DNA from: Flavobacteriales bacterium UBA958
Lineage (GTDB): Bacteria; Bacteroidota; Bacteroidia; Flavobacteriales_D; Crocinitomicaceae
Direction of reading: 5' to 3'
Assembly (NCBI GenBank): GCA_002293045.1
Contig: DBCM01000065.1
Location: forward strand, 1 to 14,917
DNA length: 14,917 nt
Below are positions 1-7,267 of this stretch, in pieces. The translations under genes were made by a program, and so were the position numbers. A model generated the notes under the pieces. The model ran no database searches. It saw nothing but the letters and a program-made list of their open reading frames with translations, and had not been told where the DNA came from. The number at the start of each line of letters is the position of its first letter. Position 1 is the first letter of the stretch.

Positions 1-702
1 GTTGAATTGTTAAAAACGCAACAAAACCTCATTGAAGCTACCGAGAATTTGAACGGTCTTTGCGCTTCCTTAACCTTAATGACAGGCAAAGATATTACCC
101 CCAAAACTACCTTGAGTTTAATTCCTGCAGGTGGGACTTCCGTCGTTATGAGCATTATGCGACCAGAAACCAAGCTTTTGTTGATGCAAGAATCTTTATT
201 AGATGAGCGTTACAAGCTCGCCACCAATGTTGCGCTTCCTAAATTGTACGTGGGGGCAGTCGGTAATTATGGGCGACCTGGACCGAATTTCATTAACCAA
301 GAGCTGCGATTTTTTGGATCGGGAAATGTGTCACTGCGTTGGAATATCTCAACCCTTTATGGCTTAGGACGCGAACAGCGAACTTTTGATCTAAATAAAA
401 AGATGCTGGAAATCCAGCGAGAGCAACTCAACAAGAACATTGAGATTACGCTTTCTACCTATACCTCACAGCTTAGCGCTTTAGATCAATTGATGAAATT
501 GGATGCCTTGATTTTGGCGAAAAAAGCGGAGATATCAGCAGTATCCGCGGCCCAATTGGCAAATGGAAAAATCACATCAACCCTGTACCTAATTCAATTA
601 AATGATGAAATGGCTGCGCGTTTGAATGCCAAAGTTCATGAAATTAAAAGGATCAATGCGTGGTCGAATTATAATATAACAATGGGATTAATTAATTTTT
701 AA
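1..702 (+). CDS. TolC-family outer membrane efflux channel, C-terminal part (5' end outside window)
   Basis: The reading frame is open at the left edge of the window (the first codons are GTT GAA) and ends at TAA 700-702, giving about 233 residues, roughly the C-terminal half of a TolC-type protein (usual length 430-490). What is visible are long amphipathic helices rich in Gln, Glu, Lys and Leu (about residues 130-215) and a preceding beta-like segment with a LRWNIS strand, as in the second repeat of outer membrane factor proteins. Proteins of this family form the trimeric outer membrane exit duct of tripartite pumps. The adaptor gene starts one base after the stop, so the three genes are almost certainly co-transcribed and this channel serves that pump. 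The substrate cannot be read from the sequence. The promoter must lie upstream of the window. Confidence 0.85.
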   Translation, partial: VELLKTQQNLIEATENLNGLCASLTLMTGKDITPKTTLSLIPAGGTSVVMSIMRPETKLLLMQESLLDERYKLATNVALPKLYVGAVGNYGRPGPNFINQELRFFGSGNVSLRWNISTLYGLGREQRTFDLNKKMLEIQREQLNKNIEITLSTYTSQLSALDQLMKLDALILAKKAEISAVSAAQLANGKITSTLYLIQLNDEMAARLNAKVHEIKRINAWSNYNITMGLINF

Positions 703-703
703 T

Positions 704-1789
704 ATGGAAGATTCAACGAAAAAAACAGGAAAACGGAAACGGCTTTTGATAATCGGTGGCATACTTGGCTTGGCCTTGATTGTCGGCGTATTTTTTTACA
801 TCCGTTCCAAAGGATTTGAAACCACGGACAATGCGCAGATTGATGCCGATATCATTCCGATTCGTACCAGCGTGTCGGGTTATGTGAAGGAAGTTCGGTT
901 TACCGATAATACCATGGTGAAAAAAGGGGATACCTTATTGATAATCAATGATGAGGAGTTTCAGGCGCGTGTGCTTCAAGCCGAGGCAGCCTTGGAAAAT
1001 GCGAAGGCTAATTTAGTCGCCGTGAAGAATAATGCGGATGCGGGTGATTTGAATGCTTCAGCGGCTTTTCTTTCGAGCGAAACGACCGCTCAGAATATTG
1101 ATGTAGCGAAAACTCGATTGAATAAAATCAAGGAGGATTACAAACGAATCAAAAACATGTATGCGTCAAAGGCAGCCACCAAAGCAGAACTTGATGCCAT
1201 TGAAGCTGAATTAGCAGTAGCCGAATCACAATTTAAAGCAGCAACTAACCAATATAAGGCCTCATCTGCCCAAAGCGCAGGGGTGAAATCACAGGCTACC
1301 GGTCAAAAATCTATGATTGCATTAGCAGAGGCCTTGGTTAAGCAACGGAGTGCGGAGTTATCGTTAGCGAAAACGCAATTGGGATATACCATTGTCAAAG
1401 CACCATGTGACGGTCTTGTATCCAAGCGTAGCGTTGATCAAGGACAGTTTGTTACGGTTGGTACGCCGGTTTGTTCCGCCATTGATAATACCACCTTGTG
1501 GGTAACTGCAAATTTCAAAGAAACGCAAATTGAACATATAAAATTGAATCAATCGGTAGCAGTAAAAATTGATGCCTATCCTTCGTTGCGCATTACGGGT
1601 AAGGTAGATTCCTATATCGGAGCAACGGGCGCTAAGTTCTCCTTGTTGCCTCCCGATAATTCTACCGGTAATTTTGTGAAAATTGTGCAGCGCGTCCCAG
1701 TCAAGATTAAACTTACTGGATTAACTGCTGAGCAACGTGCCTTGTTATTGCCTGGCTTAAGTGCATTTGTTTCTGTTTCGGTAAAATAA
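704..1789 (+). CDS. HlyD/EmrA-type periplasmic adaptor (membrane fusion protein)
   Basis: 361 residues, normal for the EmrA family. After a short basic cytoplasmic stretch (KRKR) there is one membrane helix (about residues 14-33). Then comes the first half of a biotinyl-lipoyl-like domain with the family signature TTDNAQIDAD (about 40-49) and SGYV. A long Ala/Gln/Lys-rich coiled-coil hairpin follows (about 85-215), then the second lipoyl half (TIVKAPCDGLVSKRSVDQGQ) and a beta-barrel region ending in GLSAFVSVSVK. The family bridges an inner membrane transporter to an outer membrane TolC channel. Its position between such a channel gene (one-base gap) and an EmrB-like transporter gene (one-base gap) fits exactly. 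The start at 704 is chosen because it directly follows the upstream stop and keeps the cytoplasmic tail plus membrane anchor. Confidence 0.93.
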   Translation: MEDSTKKTGKRKRLLIIGGILGLALIVGVFFYIRSKGFETTDNAQIDADIIPIRTSVSGYVKEVRFTDNTMVKKGDTLLIINDEEFQARVLQAEAALENAKANLVAVKNNADAGDLNASAAFLSSETTAQNIDVAKTRLNKIKEDYKRIKNMYASKAATKAELDAIEAELAVAESQFKAATNQYKASSAQSAGVKSQATGQKSMIALAEALVKQRSAELSLAKTQLGYTIVKAPCDGLVSKRSVDQGQFVTVGTPVCSAIDNTTLWVTANFKETQIEHIKLNQSVAVKIDAYPSLRITGKVDSYIGATGAKFSLLPPDNSTGNFVKIVQRVPVKIKLTGLTAEQRALLLPGLSAFVSVSVK

Positions 1790-1790
1790 G

Positions 1791-3368
1791 ATGAGTCAAG
1801 CGACTGCCGCCCCCTTAACGTATCCACAAGGAGCAACGCGAGTGATCTTGGTGCTTACCGCGATTACTTGCGCCTTACTTGAATTAATTGACGCTACCGT
1901 GGTGAATGTGTCCTTGCGAGAAATTTCAGGCAGCATTGGAGCCACCACCACAGAAATTGCATGGGTAGTAACGGCATACGGCATATCGAATGTGATTATT
2001 ATTCCACTGACAGGAATGCTTTCCAATTATTTTGGAAGAAAAGCATACTTCACCACCTCAGTCATCATCTTCACCTTTTCGTCCCTCATGTGTGGCATGT
2101 CTACCAGCTTATGGACCTTGGTTTTTTGGCGATTTATTCAAGGATTAGGCGGAGGAGGCTTGCTTTCCAATGCACAAACGATTATCATGGGAGCCTTTCC
2201 ACCCGAAAAAATTGGAATGGCGAATGCCATTTTCGGCATGGGAATCATCATGGGACCTACGTTTGGACCGACCATCGGCGGATTAATCACTGACAATTTT
2301 AGTTGGCATTGGATTTTCTTTGTGAATGTACCGATCGGAATTATAGCGGCTTTTCTTTCGTATTCATTCGTTACCAATGACCCTTCTGCGGTGAAGCCTA
2401 AGCGCATCGATTATTGGGGAATTTTGTTTTTGATCATTGGGGTAGGGAGTTTGCAATTCGTTCTTGAAGAAGGAAATTCGAAGGATTGGTTTGATAGTTC
2501 GGAAATTGTGTTCTTTACCGTTCTAGCCATTTTGGGATTTGTATTTTTAATTAAACGTTCCTTGAGCATTGATTATGCGGCCGTAAATTTGAGGCTCTAC
2601 AAGAATTATAACTTGGTACTGGGAAGTGTGTTGAATTTTCTCCTGGGCCTGATTCTCTTTGGTTCCGTGTTTATTTTTCCTTTATTCGTTCAGATTTCAC
2701 TGGGTTGGACCGCCACGCAAACCGGTATGTTCATGATTCCGGGGGCCTTATTCTCTGCGTTTACTATGCCCATGGTGGGGAAGATGCTGGGAAATGGGGT
2801 GAATCCGAAAACTATCATTTGGACAGGTGCCGGACTAACCGTTGTGTTTTTAATGATGTTGTCTTTTTCTTCACCAACCTCATCGCAAGGGAATTTTTAC
2901 CTTCCATTTGTGTTACGCGGCATTGGAATGGCATGCATGATGTCTCCAATCATTACGCTGTCTGTAGCAGGTTTAAATCCAAGAGATATTGGTCAGGCCG
3001 TTGGCCTTTCAAATGCAGTTCGACAATTAGGGGGGGCGGTAGGTATAGCCTTGATTAATCTTTTTTTAACACAAAAAAACGCACAGGTTCGAGGTTCCAT
3101 GCTCGGGTATGTAACGGATTATTCGCAACAAACCGCAGAGCGAATCACAATGCTGAAGCAGAATTTCTTAGCACGCGGCTATTCTATGGATCAAGCAGAG
3201 GCCTTGGCCAATCAATCGCTGGAGGGCATGCTATTTAAGCAACAGGCCTTGGTGAGTTATGATCATGGGTTTTTTATGGTGGGATTGATGGTGCTTATCA
3301 TCTTTCCAGTCGTATATCTTATTCGTTACAAAAAGAAAGAAAAGGCAGTGGTGTCCGACGGACATTAA
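1791..3368 (+). CDS. EmrB/QacA-type (DHA2 family) MFS drug:proton antiporter
   Basis: 525 residues, the usual length for 14-helix DHA2 transporters. Recognisable motifs: D1 in helix 1 (ELIDATVVNVSL), motif A in the loop between helices 2 and 3 (GMLSNYFGRK), the Arg-containing motif B in helix 4 (WRFIQGLGGGGLL), and antiporter motif C in helix 5 (GPTFGPTIGG) followed by the typical WHWIFFVNVPIG. The family exports hydrophobic drugs, dyes or other toxic compounds from the cytoplasm using the proton gradient. Here it would feed the adaptor and TolC-like channel encoded just upstream, so that substrates leave directly across both membranes. It is the third gene of the pump operon, one base after the adaptor stop. 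Specificity cannot be predicted. Confidence 0.94.
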   Translation: MSQATAAPLTYPQGATRVILVLTAITCALLELIDATVVNVSLREISGSIGATTTEIAWVVTAYGISNVIIIPLTGMLSNYFGRKAYFTTSVIIFTFSSLMCGMSTSLWTLVFWRFIQGLGGGGLLSNAQTIIMGAFPPEKIGMANAIFGMGIIMGPTFGPTIGGLITDNFSWHWIFFVNVPIGIIAAFLSYSFVTNDPSAVKPKRIDYWGILFLIIGVGSLQFVLEEGNSKDWFDSSEIVFFTVLAILGFVFLIKRSLSIDYAAVNLRLYKNYNLVLGSVLNFLLGLILFGSVFIFPLFVQISLGWTATQTGMFMIPGALFSAFTMPMVGKMLGNGVNPKTIIWTGAGLTVVFLMMLSFSSPTSSQGNFYLPFVLRGIGMACMMSPIITLSVAGLNPRDIGQAVGLSNAVRQLGGAVGIALINLFLTQKNAQVRGSMLGYVTDYSQQTAERITMLKQNFLARGYSMDQAEALANQSLEGMLFKQQALVSYDHGFFMVGLMVLIIFPVVYLIRYKKKEKAVVSDGH

Positions 3369-3401
3369 TGAACATCTGCATGGCTTAGGTGTTTAATATG
3401 C

Positions 3402-4067
3402 ATGAAACATTTCTTACTTGTCGGTGCTTCATCGGCCGTCGCGCAATCCACAAAATCTACCTTACTCGATAAAGGACATCAGGTTACTCAACTTTCCAGA
3501 GTTGAATCCTTTTCAGATTATGAATTAACGGACTATATGAGTGCTTTGCCTTCCATTGATACGCGTTTTGATGGCATCGTATACTTTCCGGGGTCAATCA
3601 ACTTAAAACCGTTTCGGTCGTTGAAATTGGAAGATTTTCAGTCGGATTTTAATATTCATGTGCTGGGTGCGGTGAATGTGTTGAAAGCCTATCAGTCGAA
3701 TCTAAATGAAGGCGCAAGTGTTGTCCTGATTTCAAGTGTTGCTGCCACTACGGGAATGCCCTTTCATGCGTCTGTCGCTTCTGTTAAAGCTGCTCTTGAG
3801 GGCTTTGCAAGGGCTTTAGCTGCGGAATGGGCACCAAAAATTCGGGTGAATGTGGTTGCTCCATCGCTTACCCTAACTCCAATGGCAGAAAAACTGACCA
3901 ACACACCAGAGAAAATTGAGGCAGGAGCACAACGGCACCCACTTAAAAGATTGGGAAATCCATCTGATTTGGCCCATGCAATTAGCTTTCTACTCAACGA
4001 TGACAGTGCTTGGATGACCGGACAAACACTAGCTGTAGATGGTGGAATGGGGAAATTAAAAGTTTAA
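3402..4067 (+). CDS. Atypical short-chain dehydrogenase/reductase (SDR) family protein
   Basis: 221 residues with the Rossmann pattern of classical SDRs. Start-proximal cofactor motif LLVGASSAVAQ (residues 5-15), a central strand ending VVLISSVAA with the expected catalytic Ser at 112, Lys129, RVNVVAPS after it, and a C-terminal MTGQTLAVDGGM. Two canonical features are altered: the second and third Gly of the GxxxGxG loop are Ala (12 and 14), and the position of the catalytic Tyr, four before Lys129, is Val125. From memory a subfamily of bacterial SDRs with PFHxSV..SK in this place shares the missing Tyr, so this is likely a subfamily trait and not decay. Oxidoreductase activity is therefore uncertain. 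The gene starts 33 bases after the pump operon on the same strand and might be read through from it. Substrate unknown. Confidence 0.85.
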   Translation: MKHFLLVGASSAVAQSTKSTLLDKGHQVTQLSRVESFSDYELTDYMSALPSIDTRFDGIVYFPGSINLKPFRSLKLEDFQSDFNIHVLGAVNVLKAYQSNLNEGASVVLISSVAATTGMPFHASVASVKAALEGFARALAAEWAPKIRVNVVAPSLTLTPMAEKLTNTPEKIEAGAQRHPLKRLGNPSDLAHAISFLLNDDSAWMTGQTLAVDGGMGKLKV

Positions 4068-5665
4068 TACGTCGGATCGTATAGCTCTTGCGCAATTAAC
4101 GCCTCGATGTCAGTTTCATTAATGCTTGTTAGCCCTTGGCTTATGGCATTTTTCATAACCGCTTTGGCGATTTCAACAGATACTTCGCGTATCTCATGGA
4201 TTGGCGGGTAAAGCGAACCCTTGGCCAAATCTTCTACCTCTACCAATTGAGCAAGTGCTTGCGCGGCTGTAATTAATAATTCGTCATTTACGTGTTCAAT
4301 CTGAGCAGCTACAATACCAAGACCTAAGCCCGGAAAAATGTAGGCATTGTTTCCTTGCCCAGGATCAAAGGTTGTTCCTTCAAAGGTTACATTCGGAAAG
4401 GGACTTCCGCTTACAAAAATGGCTTTTCCCTTGCTCCACGTGTACGCTTGCTCGGCCGTACATTCAGCCTTAGATGTTGGGTTTGACAATGCAAAGATCA
4501 CCGGACGATTATTGATGGATGACATTGCTTCAATGATTTGTTTAGTAAAGGCACCGCCCGCACCCGTTGCGCCAATTAAGGCAGTGGGTTTAAAGTGCTG
4601 GATGGTTTCTAAAAAACTCATTCCCGGTAGGTTCTTAGCATAGGGTAGGTTGTGGGCTTGTAAGTCTGTGCGCTCGCGAACAATGAGTCCATGAATATCG
4701 CACATGGCGATTTGATTATACGCCTGTTCCTCTGTTAATCCATTCAAGATAAGCCCTTTTACTAACAAGTCTGCAATTCCAGTTGCGGCTGAGCCACCCC
4801 CAAGGAAAAGAAACCGGTTTTCTTGAAGTGGAATTTCTGTAATTCGGGTTGAACACATGAGCCCAGCTAGAGCAACAGCAGCAGTTCCTTGAATGTCATC
4901 GTTAAAACACCGATACTTAAATTGATATCGATCCAGCAATGCGAAAGCATTTGGTGTCAAGAAATCTTCAAATTGTACTAAAACACCGGGGAATCGTTGG
5001 GTTGCTGCCTCCATGAATTCATCCATTATGTCAAGGTATTCTTGTCCACCAATACGAGATGTTGGAAGTCCTAAATAAAGGGGGTCGTTGCGAAGGGTTT
5101 CATTGTTCGTGCCAACATCAATCATTACCGGTAAACACGCAGATGGATGTATTCCTCCACAGGCTGCATAAAGAATGAGTTTCCCAATTGGAATTCCCAT
5201 ACCATTGGCTCCGAGGTCGCCTAAGCCAAGAATTCGTTCGCCGTCTGTAACAACAATCACTTTGATTTCCTCCTCTGGCCAATTACCTAGGATATTGAAG
5301 ATGTTGCCCTTGTCTTCAGGGGTAATGTAAAATCCTTTAGCTTCAGTATATGCATGTGAAAAGGCTTTACAGGCTTCGCCAACTGTAGGAGTGTAAATAA
5401 TTGGGAGTAGGGTTTCTATGTTGTTGATAATTACGCGATAGAAAAGCCGTTCATTTCGAGCTTGTAAGGCCGATAAATACAAGTATCGTTCAATGTCATT
5501 CGGCTTTCGTTCAAGATTTTGAAGCACCCGTTTTTCCTGTAATTCTTGCGTGGTCTGCTTGTAGGGAAGTAGTCCTTCCAAGTGTAACGATTTCTTCTCC
5601 TCGCTTGAAAATGCGGTAGATTTATTGGTCTTGTTGTTTCTGATCCACTCAATGTTGTCTTTCAT
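4064..5665 (-). CDS. maeA: NAD(P)-dependent malic enzyme (oxaloacetate-decarboxylating), large type
   Basis: 533 residues, full length for the large, eukaryote/MaeA-like malic enzymes, which convert malate to pyruvate and CO2 with reduction of NAD or NADP. All key residues are visible and spaced exactly as in human ME2: Tyr91 in YTPTVGEAC (catalytic acid), Lys162 in GIPIGKL (base), metal ligands Glu233-Asp234 in FEDF and Asp257 in FNDDIQGTA, and the dinucleotide loop LGGGSAATGIA (about 288-297). A second Gly-rich motif GATGAGG and ALSNPTS follow. Cytoplasmic; supplies pyruvate and reducing power from the C4 pool. Whether NAD or NADP is used cannot be settled by eye, so the symbol is provisional. 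Its stop codon shares the TTAA at 4064-4067 with the convergent SDR gene. It is transcribed alone, divergently from the nuclease gene. Confidence 0.95.
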   Translation of the reverse strand: MKDNIEWIRNNKTNKSTAFSSEEKKSLHLEGLLPYKQTTQELQEKRVLQNLERKPNDIERYLYLSALQARNERLFYRVIINNIETLLPIIYTPTVGEACKAFSHAYTEAKGFYITPEDKGNIFNILGNWPEEEIKVIVVTDGERILGLGDLGANGMGIPIGKLILYAACGGIHPSACLPVMIDVGTNNETLRNDPLYLGLPTSRIGGQEYLDIMDEFMEAATQRFPGVLVQFEDFLTPNAFALLDRYQFKYRCFNDDIQGTAAVALAGLMCSTRITEIPLQENRFLFLGGGSAATGIADLLVKGLILNGLTEEQAYNQIAMCDIHGLIVRERTDLQAHNLPYAKNLPGMSFLETIQHFKPTALIGATGAGGAFTKQIIEAMSSINNRPVIFALSNPTSKAECTAEQAYTWSKGKAIFVSGSPFPNVTFEGTTFDPGQGNNAYIFPGLGLGIVAAQIEHVNDELLITAAQALAQLVEVEDLAKGSLYPPIHEIREVSVEIAKAVMKNAISQGLTSINETDIEALIAQELYDPTY

Positions 5666-5685
5666 AGGGCTAAGTTATAACAAAA

Positions 5686-5693
5686 CAAAATTA
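5686..5693 (-). promoter_or_regulatory. Possible -7 promoter element for the malic enzyme gene
   Basis: Read on the minus strand these bases are TAATTTTG, a full match to the Bacteroidota -7 consensus TAnnTTTG, 20 bases upstream of the malic enzyme ATG. No clear -33 TTG partner is seen at the usual distance and the surroundings are AT-rich, so chance is a real alternative. Confidence 0.35.
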
Positions 5694-5796
5694 AATGAAT
5701 CTATTTTTTTACCTGTTTTTATACAATTCAAAAGAAGCAATTCTCAATGAAATTGTGTTAAATCTTTTGCTTGGCTCAAGTGTTTTTGAAACTCTG

Positions 5797-5820
5797 TTAC
5801 ATTCCCAAAAATGAGTGTAA
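5797..5820. repeat. Inverted repeat (8-bp arms) in divergent intergenic region
   Basis: TTACATTC at 5797-5804 and GAGTGTAA at 5813-5820 are complementary except for one position, which could be a G-U pair in RNA. The spacer is 8 bases. It lies between the divergently transcribed malic enzyme and nuclease genes, directly next to a second, larger inverted repeat. It could be an operator or a short structured repeat; there is no U-run to make it a terminator. Confidence 0.45.
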
Positions 5821-5857
5821 ACAGGTTAATTCATTAAATGAATTGGTTCAAACCTGT
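5821..5857. repeat. Nested palindrome in the malic enzyme / nuclease intergenic region
   Basis: The outer arms ACAGGTT (5821-5827) and AACCTGT (5851-5857) are perfectly complementary. The inner arms AATTCATT (5828-5835) and AATGAATT (5837-5844) are also perfectly complementary around a single A. Together they form a 15-pair stem with a 6-base bulge (GGTTCA) on the right side. Both flanking genes run away from it, so a terminator role makes no sense; a regulator-binding site or a small structural repeat is more likely. The remainder of the 246-base intergenic stretch (5666-5911) shows only AT-rich DNA and possible promoter elements. Confidence 0.5.
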
Positions 5858-5911
5858 GATAATTCTTGTTGCTGGCAAAATAATTAGACCGCTTGTCCTT
5901 ATCTTTACCAC

Positions 5912-7162
5912 ATGAAATATTTAGGAATTCTTATTTTTTGTTTCGTGGGGGCGCTAAAAGGGTTTGGACAAAATCTCTTGGAGCTCAAGCAACAAGAACT
6001 CGAACAATTAAAGCAACAAGAAAAAAGCTTGAATTCAGAAATCGAAATTTTAAAGCTAGCACAATGCCTGGATTTGTTAAAAATACCGGGATATCCAGTG
6101 TCCTCTGGTGCTCTTCAAACCGTGGTTCATGCTGCTTACGCGATGGGTTTTGATTGTTCTATGAAAATGCCGGCATGGACCTTTCATGTGGTGACCCCGG
6201 ATATTACTTTTGGAAACGTTTCACGCACCAACGATTTTCGTGCAGATTCCTTAGTAGTCTGTGGCTCCTCCGAAGAAAAGGATTATTTTATTCGAGAGAG
6301 GAATGCTGACGGAACGTTCTCGTATGAAGGATTTGGATTTGATCGGGGACATTTGGTGCCATCTGCCGATTTTAAATGGAGCCCAATTGGGTTAAGTGAA
6401 ACCTATTTCTACAGTAACATGACACCCCAAGATCCCGAATTCAATCGAGAATCGTGGGCCGAGATTGAGGGGTTAGTGCGAAAAATTGTCGATGCCGAAA
6501 AAAAATCCCTGTATGTGTTGACAGCCCCAATCCTGAGCAAGGACCTCAAACCAATTGCCGCCTCTGTTAATCAGATTAAAATCCCCAATTTTCATTACAA
6601 AATCATTGCTGACTTATCGTACGATTCACCTCGAGGTATGGCTTTCCTTATGCCGAATCGCAAGTGCGAATACCGTCCCAGTCACTACGTGGTAAGTATC
6701 GATAGCATCGAGAAACTCACTGGATTAGACTTTTTTCCAAATTTGTCTGATTCCATTGAACGTAAAATTGAAGGAAATGCAGATTTCACCGCTTGGAATG
6801 CCCAGTCCAATAACAAAGATGTAGAACCCTTGAATGCCTTGGAATTACCTAAAGGATACTTTAATACAGAACAAGCCTTGTCTAAAGTTGGCACAACCTG
6901 TTATATCGTAGGGAAAGTGGTAAGCGCTAAGTTTTCAGCAAAATCAGAAGCTACCTTCATTAATTTGGACCAATCGTTTCCAAAACAGATTTTTTCGGTG
7001 GTCATTTGGAAGGATGGCAGGAAAAACTTCAGTTATAAACCAGAGGTTGATTTAATGGGTAAATACATTGCGGTTAAAGGGCGTGTTGAATTGGATAAAA
7101 ACGGAGTTCCAAGTATTACCGTAGCACACGAAGAGCACATTCAGCTTTTCGAAGAGGAGTAA
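5912..7162 (+). CDS. Secreted DNA/RNA non-specific endonuclease (NUC1 family) with C-terminal OB-fold-like domain
   Basis: 416 residues. An N-terminal hydrophobic segment (about residues 1-19) looks like a Sec signal peptide. A Gln/Glu/Leu-rich coiled coil follows (about 20-50). The nuclease domain (about 60-290) has the beta-beta-alpha-metal signature DRGH at 144-147, with His147 as general base, and the metal-binding Asn169 in SNMTPQDPEFNRESW. This family cleaves DNA and RNA without sequence preference using one magnesium ion. The last 95 or so residues (CYIVGKVVSAK, FINLDQSFP, VVIWKD, YIAVKGRVEL) read as a small beta-barrel of the OB-fold nucleic-acid-binding type, which is an inference from the strand pattern. 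There is no T9SS sorting domain, so the product is probably periplasmic or released by another route. A near-consensus TATCTTTA lies at 5900-5907, very close to the ATG, which would give an almost leaderless mRNA if used. Confidence 0.9.
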   Translation: MKYLGILIFCFVGALKGFGQNLLELKQQELEQLKQQEKSLNSEIEILKLAQCLDLLKIPGYPVSSGALQTVVHAAYAMGFDCSMKMPAWTFHVVTPDITFGNVSRTNDFRADSLVVCGSSEEKDYFIRERNADGTFSYEGFGFDRGHLVPSADFKWSPIGLSETYFYSNMTPQDPEFNRESWAEIEGLVRKIVDAEKKSLYVLTAPILSKDLKPIAASVNQIKIPNFHYKIIADLSYDSPRGMAFLMPNRKCEYRPSHYVVSIDSIEKLTGLDFFPNLSDSIERKIEGNADFTAWNAQSNNKDVEPLNALELPKGYFNTEQALSKVGTTCYIVGKVVSAKFSAKSEATFINLDQSFPKQIFSVVIWKDGRKNFSYKPEVDLMGKYIAVKGRVELDKNGVPSITVAHEEHIQLFEEE

Positions 7163-7240
7163 GCCTTTTTTCGGAAATTGAGAACAATACACCCATGTTA
7201 TGTCTAATTTTTCAACTTTTTTATTACAGCGTTTAATTGA

Positions 7241-7248
7241 TATATTTG
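7241..7248 (+). promoter_or_regulatory. Probable -7 promoter element of the M43 protease gene
   Basis: TATATTTG matches the Bacteroidota -7 consensus TAnnTTTG exactly and sits 19 bases upstream of the protease ATG in a 105-base, very AT-rich gap after the nuclease stop. A -33 TTG is not evident; only a T-rich stretch occupies that place. It suggests that the protease has its own promoter and is not simply read through from the nuclease gene. Confidence 0.5.
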
Positions 7249-7267
7249 TTATATCTAACTATTACCT

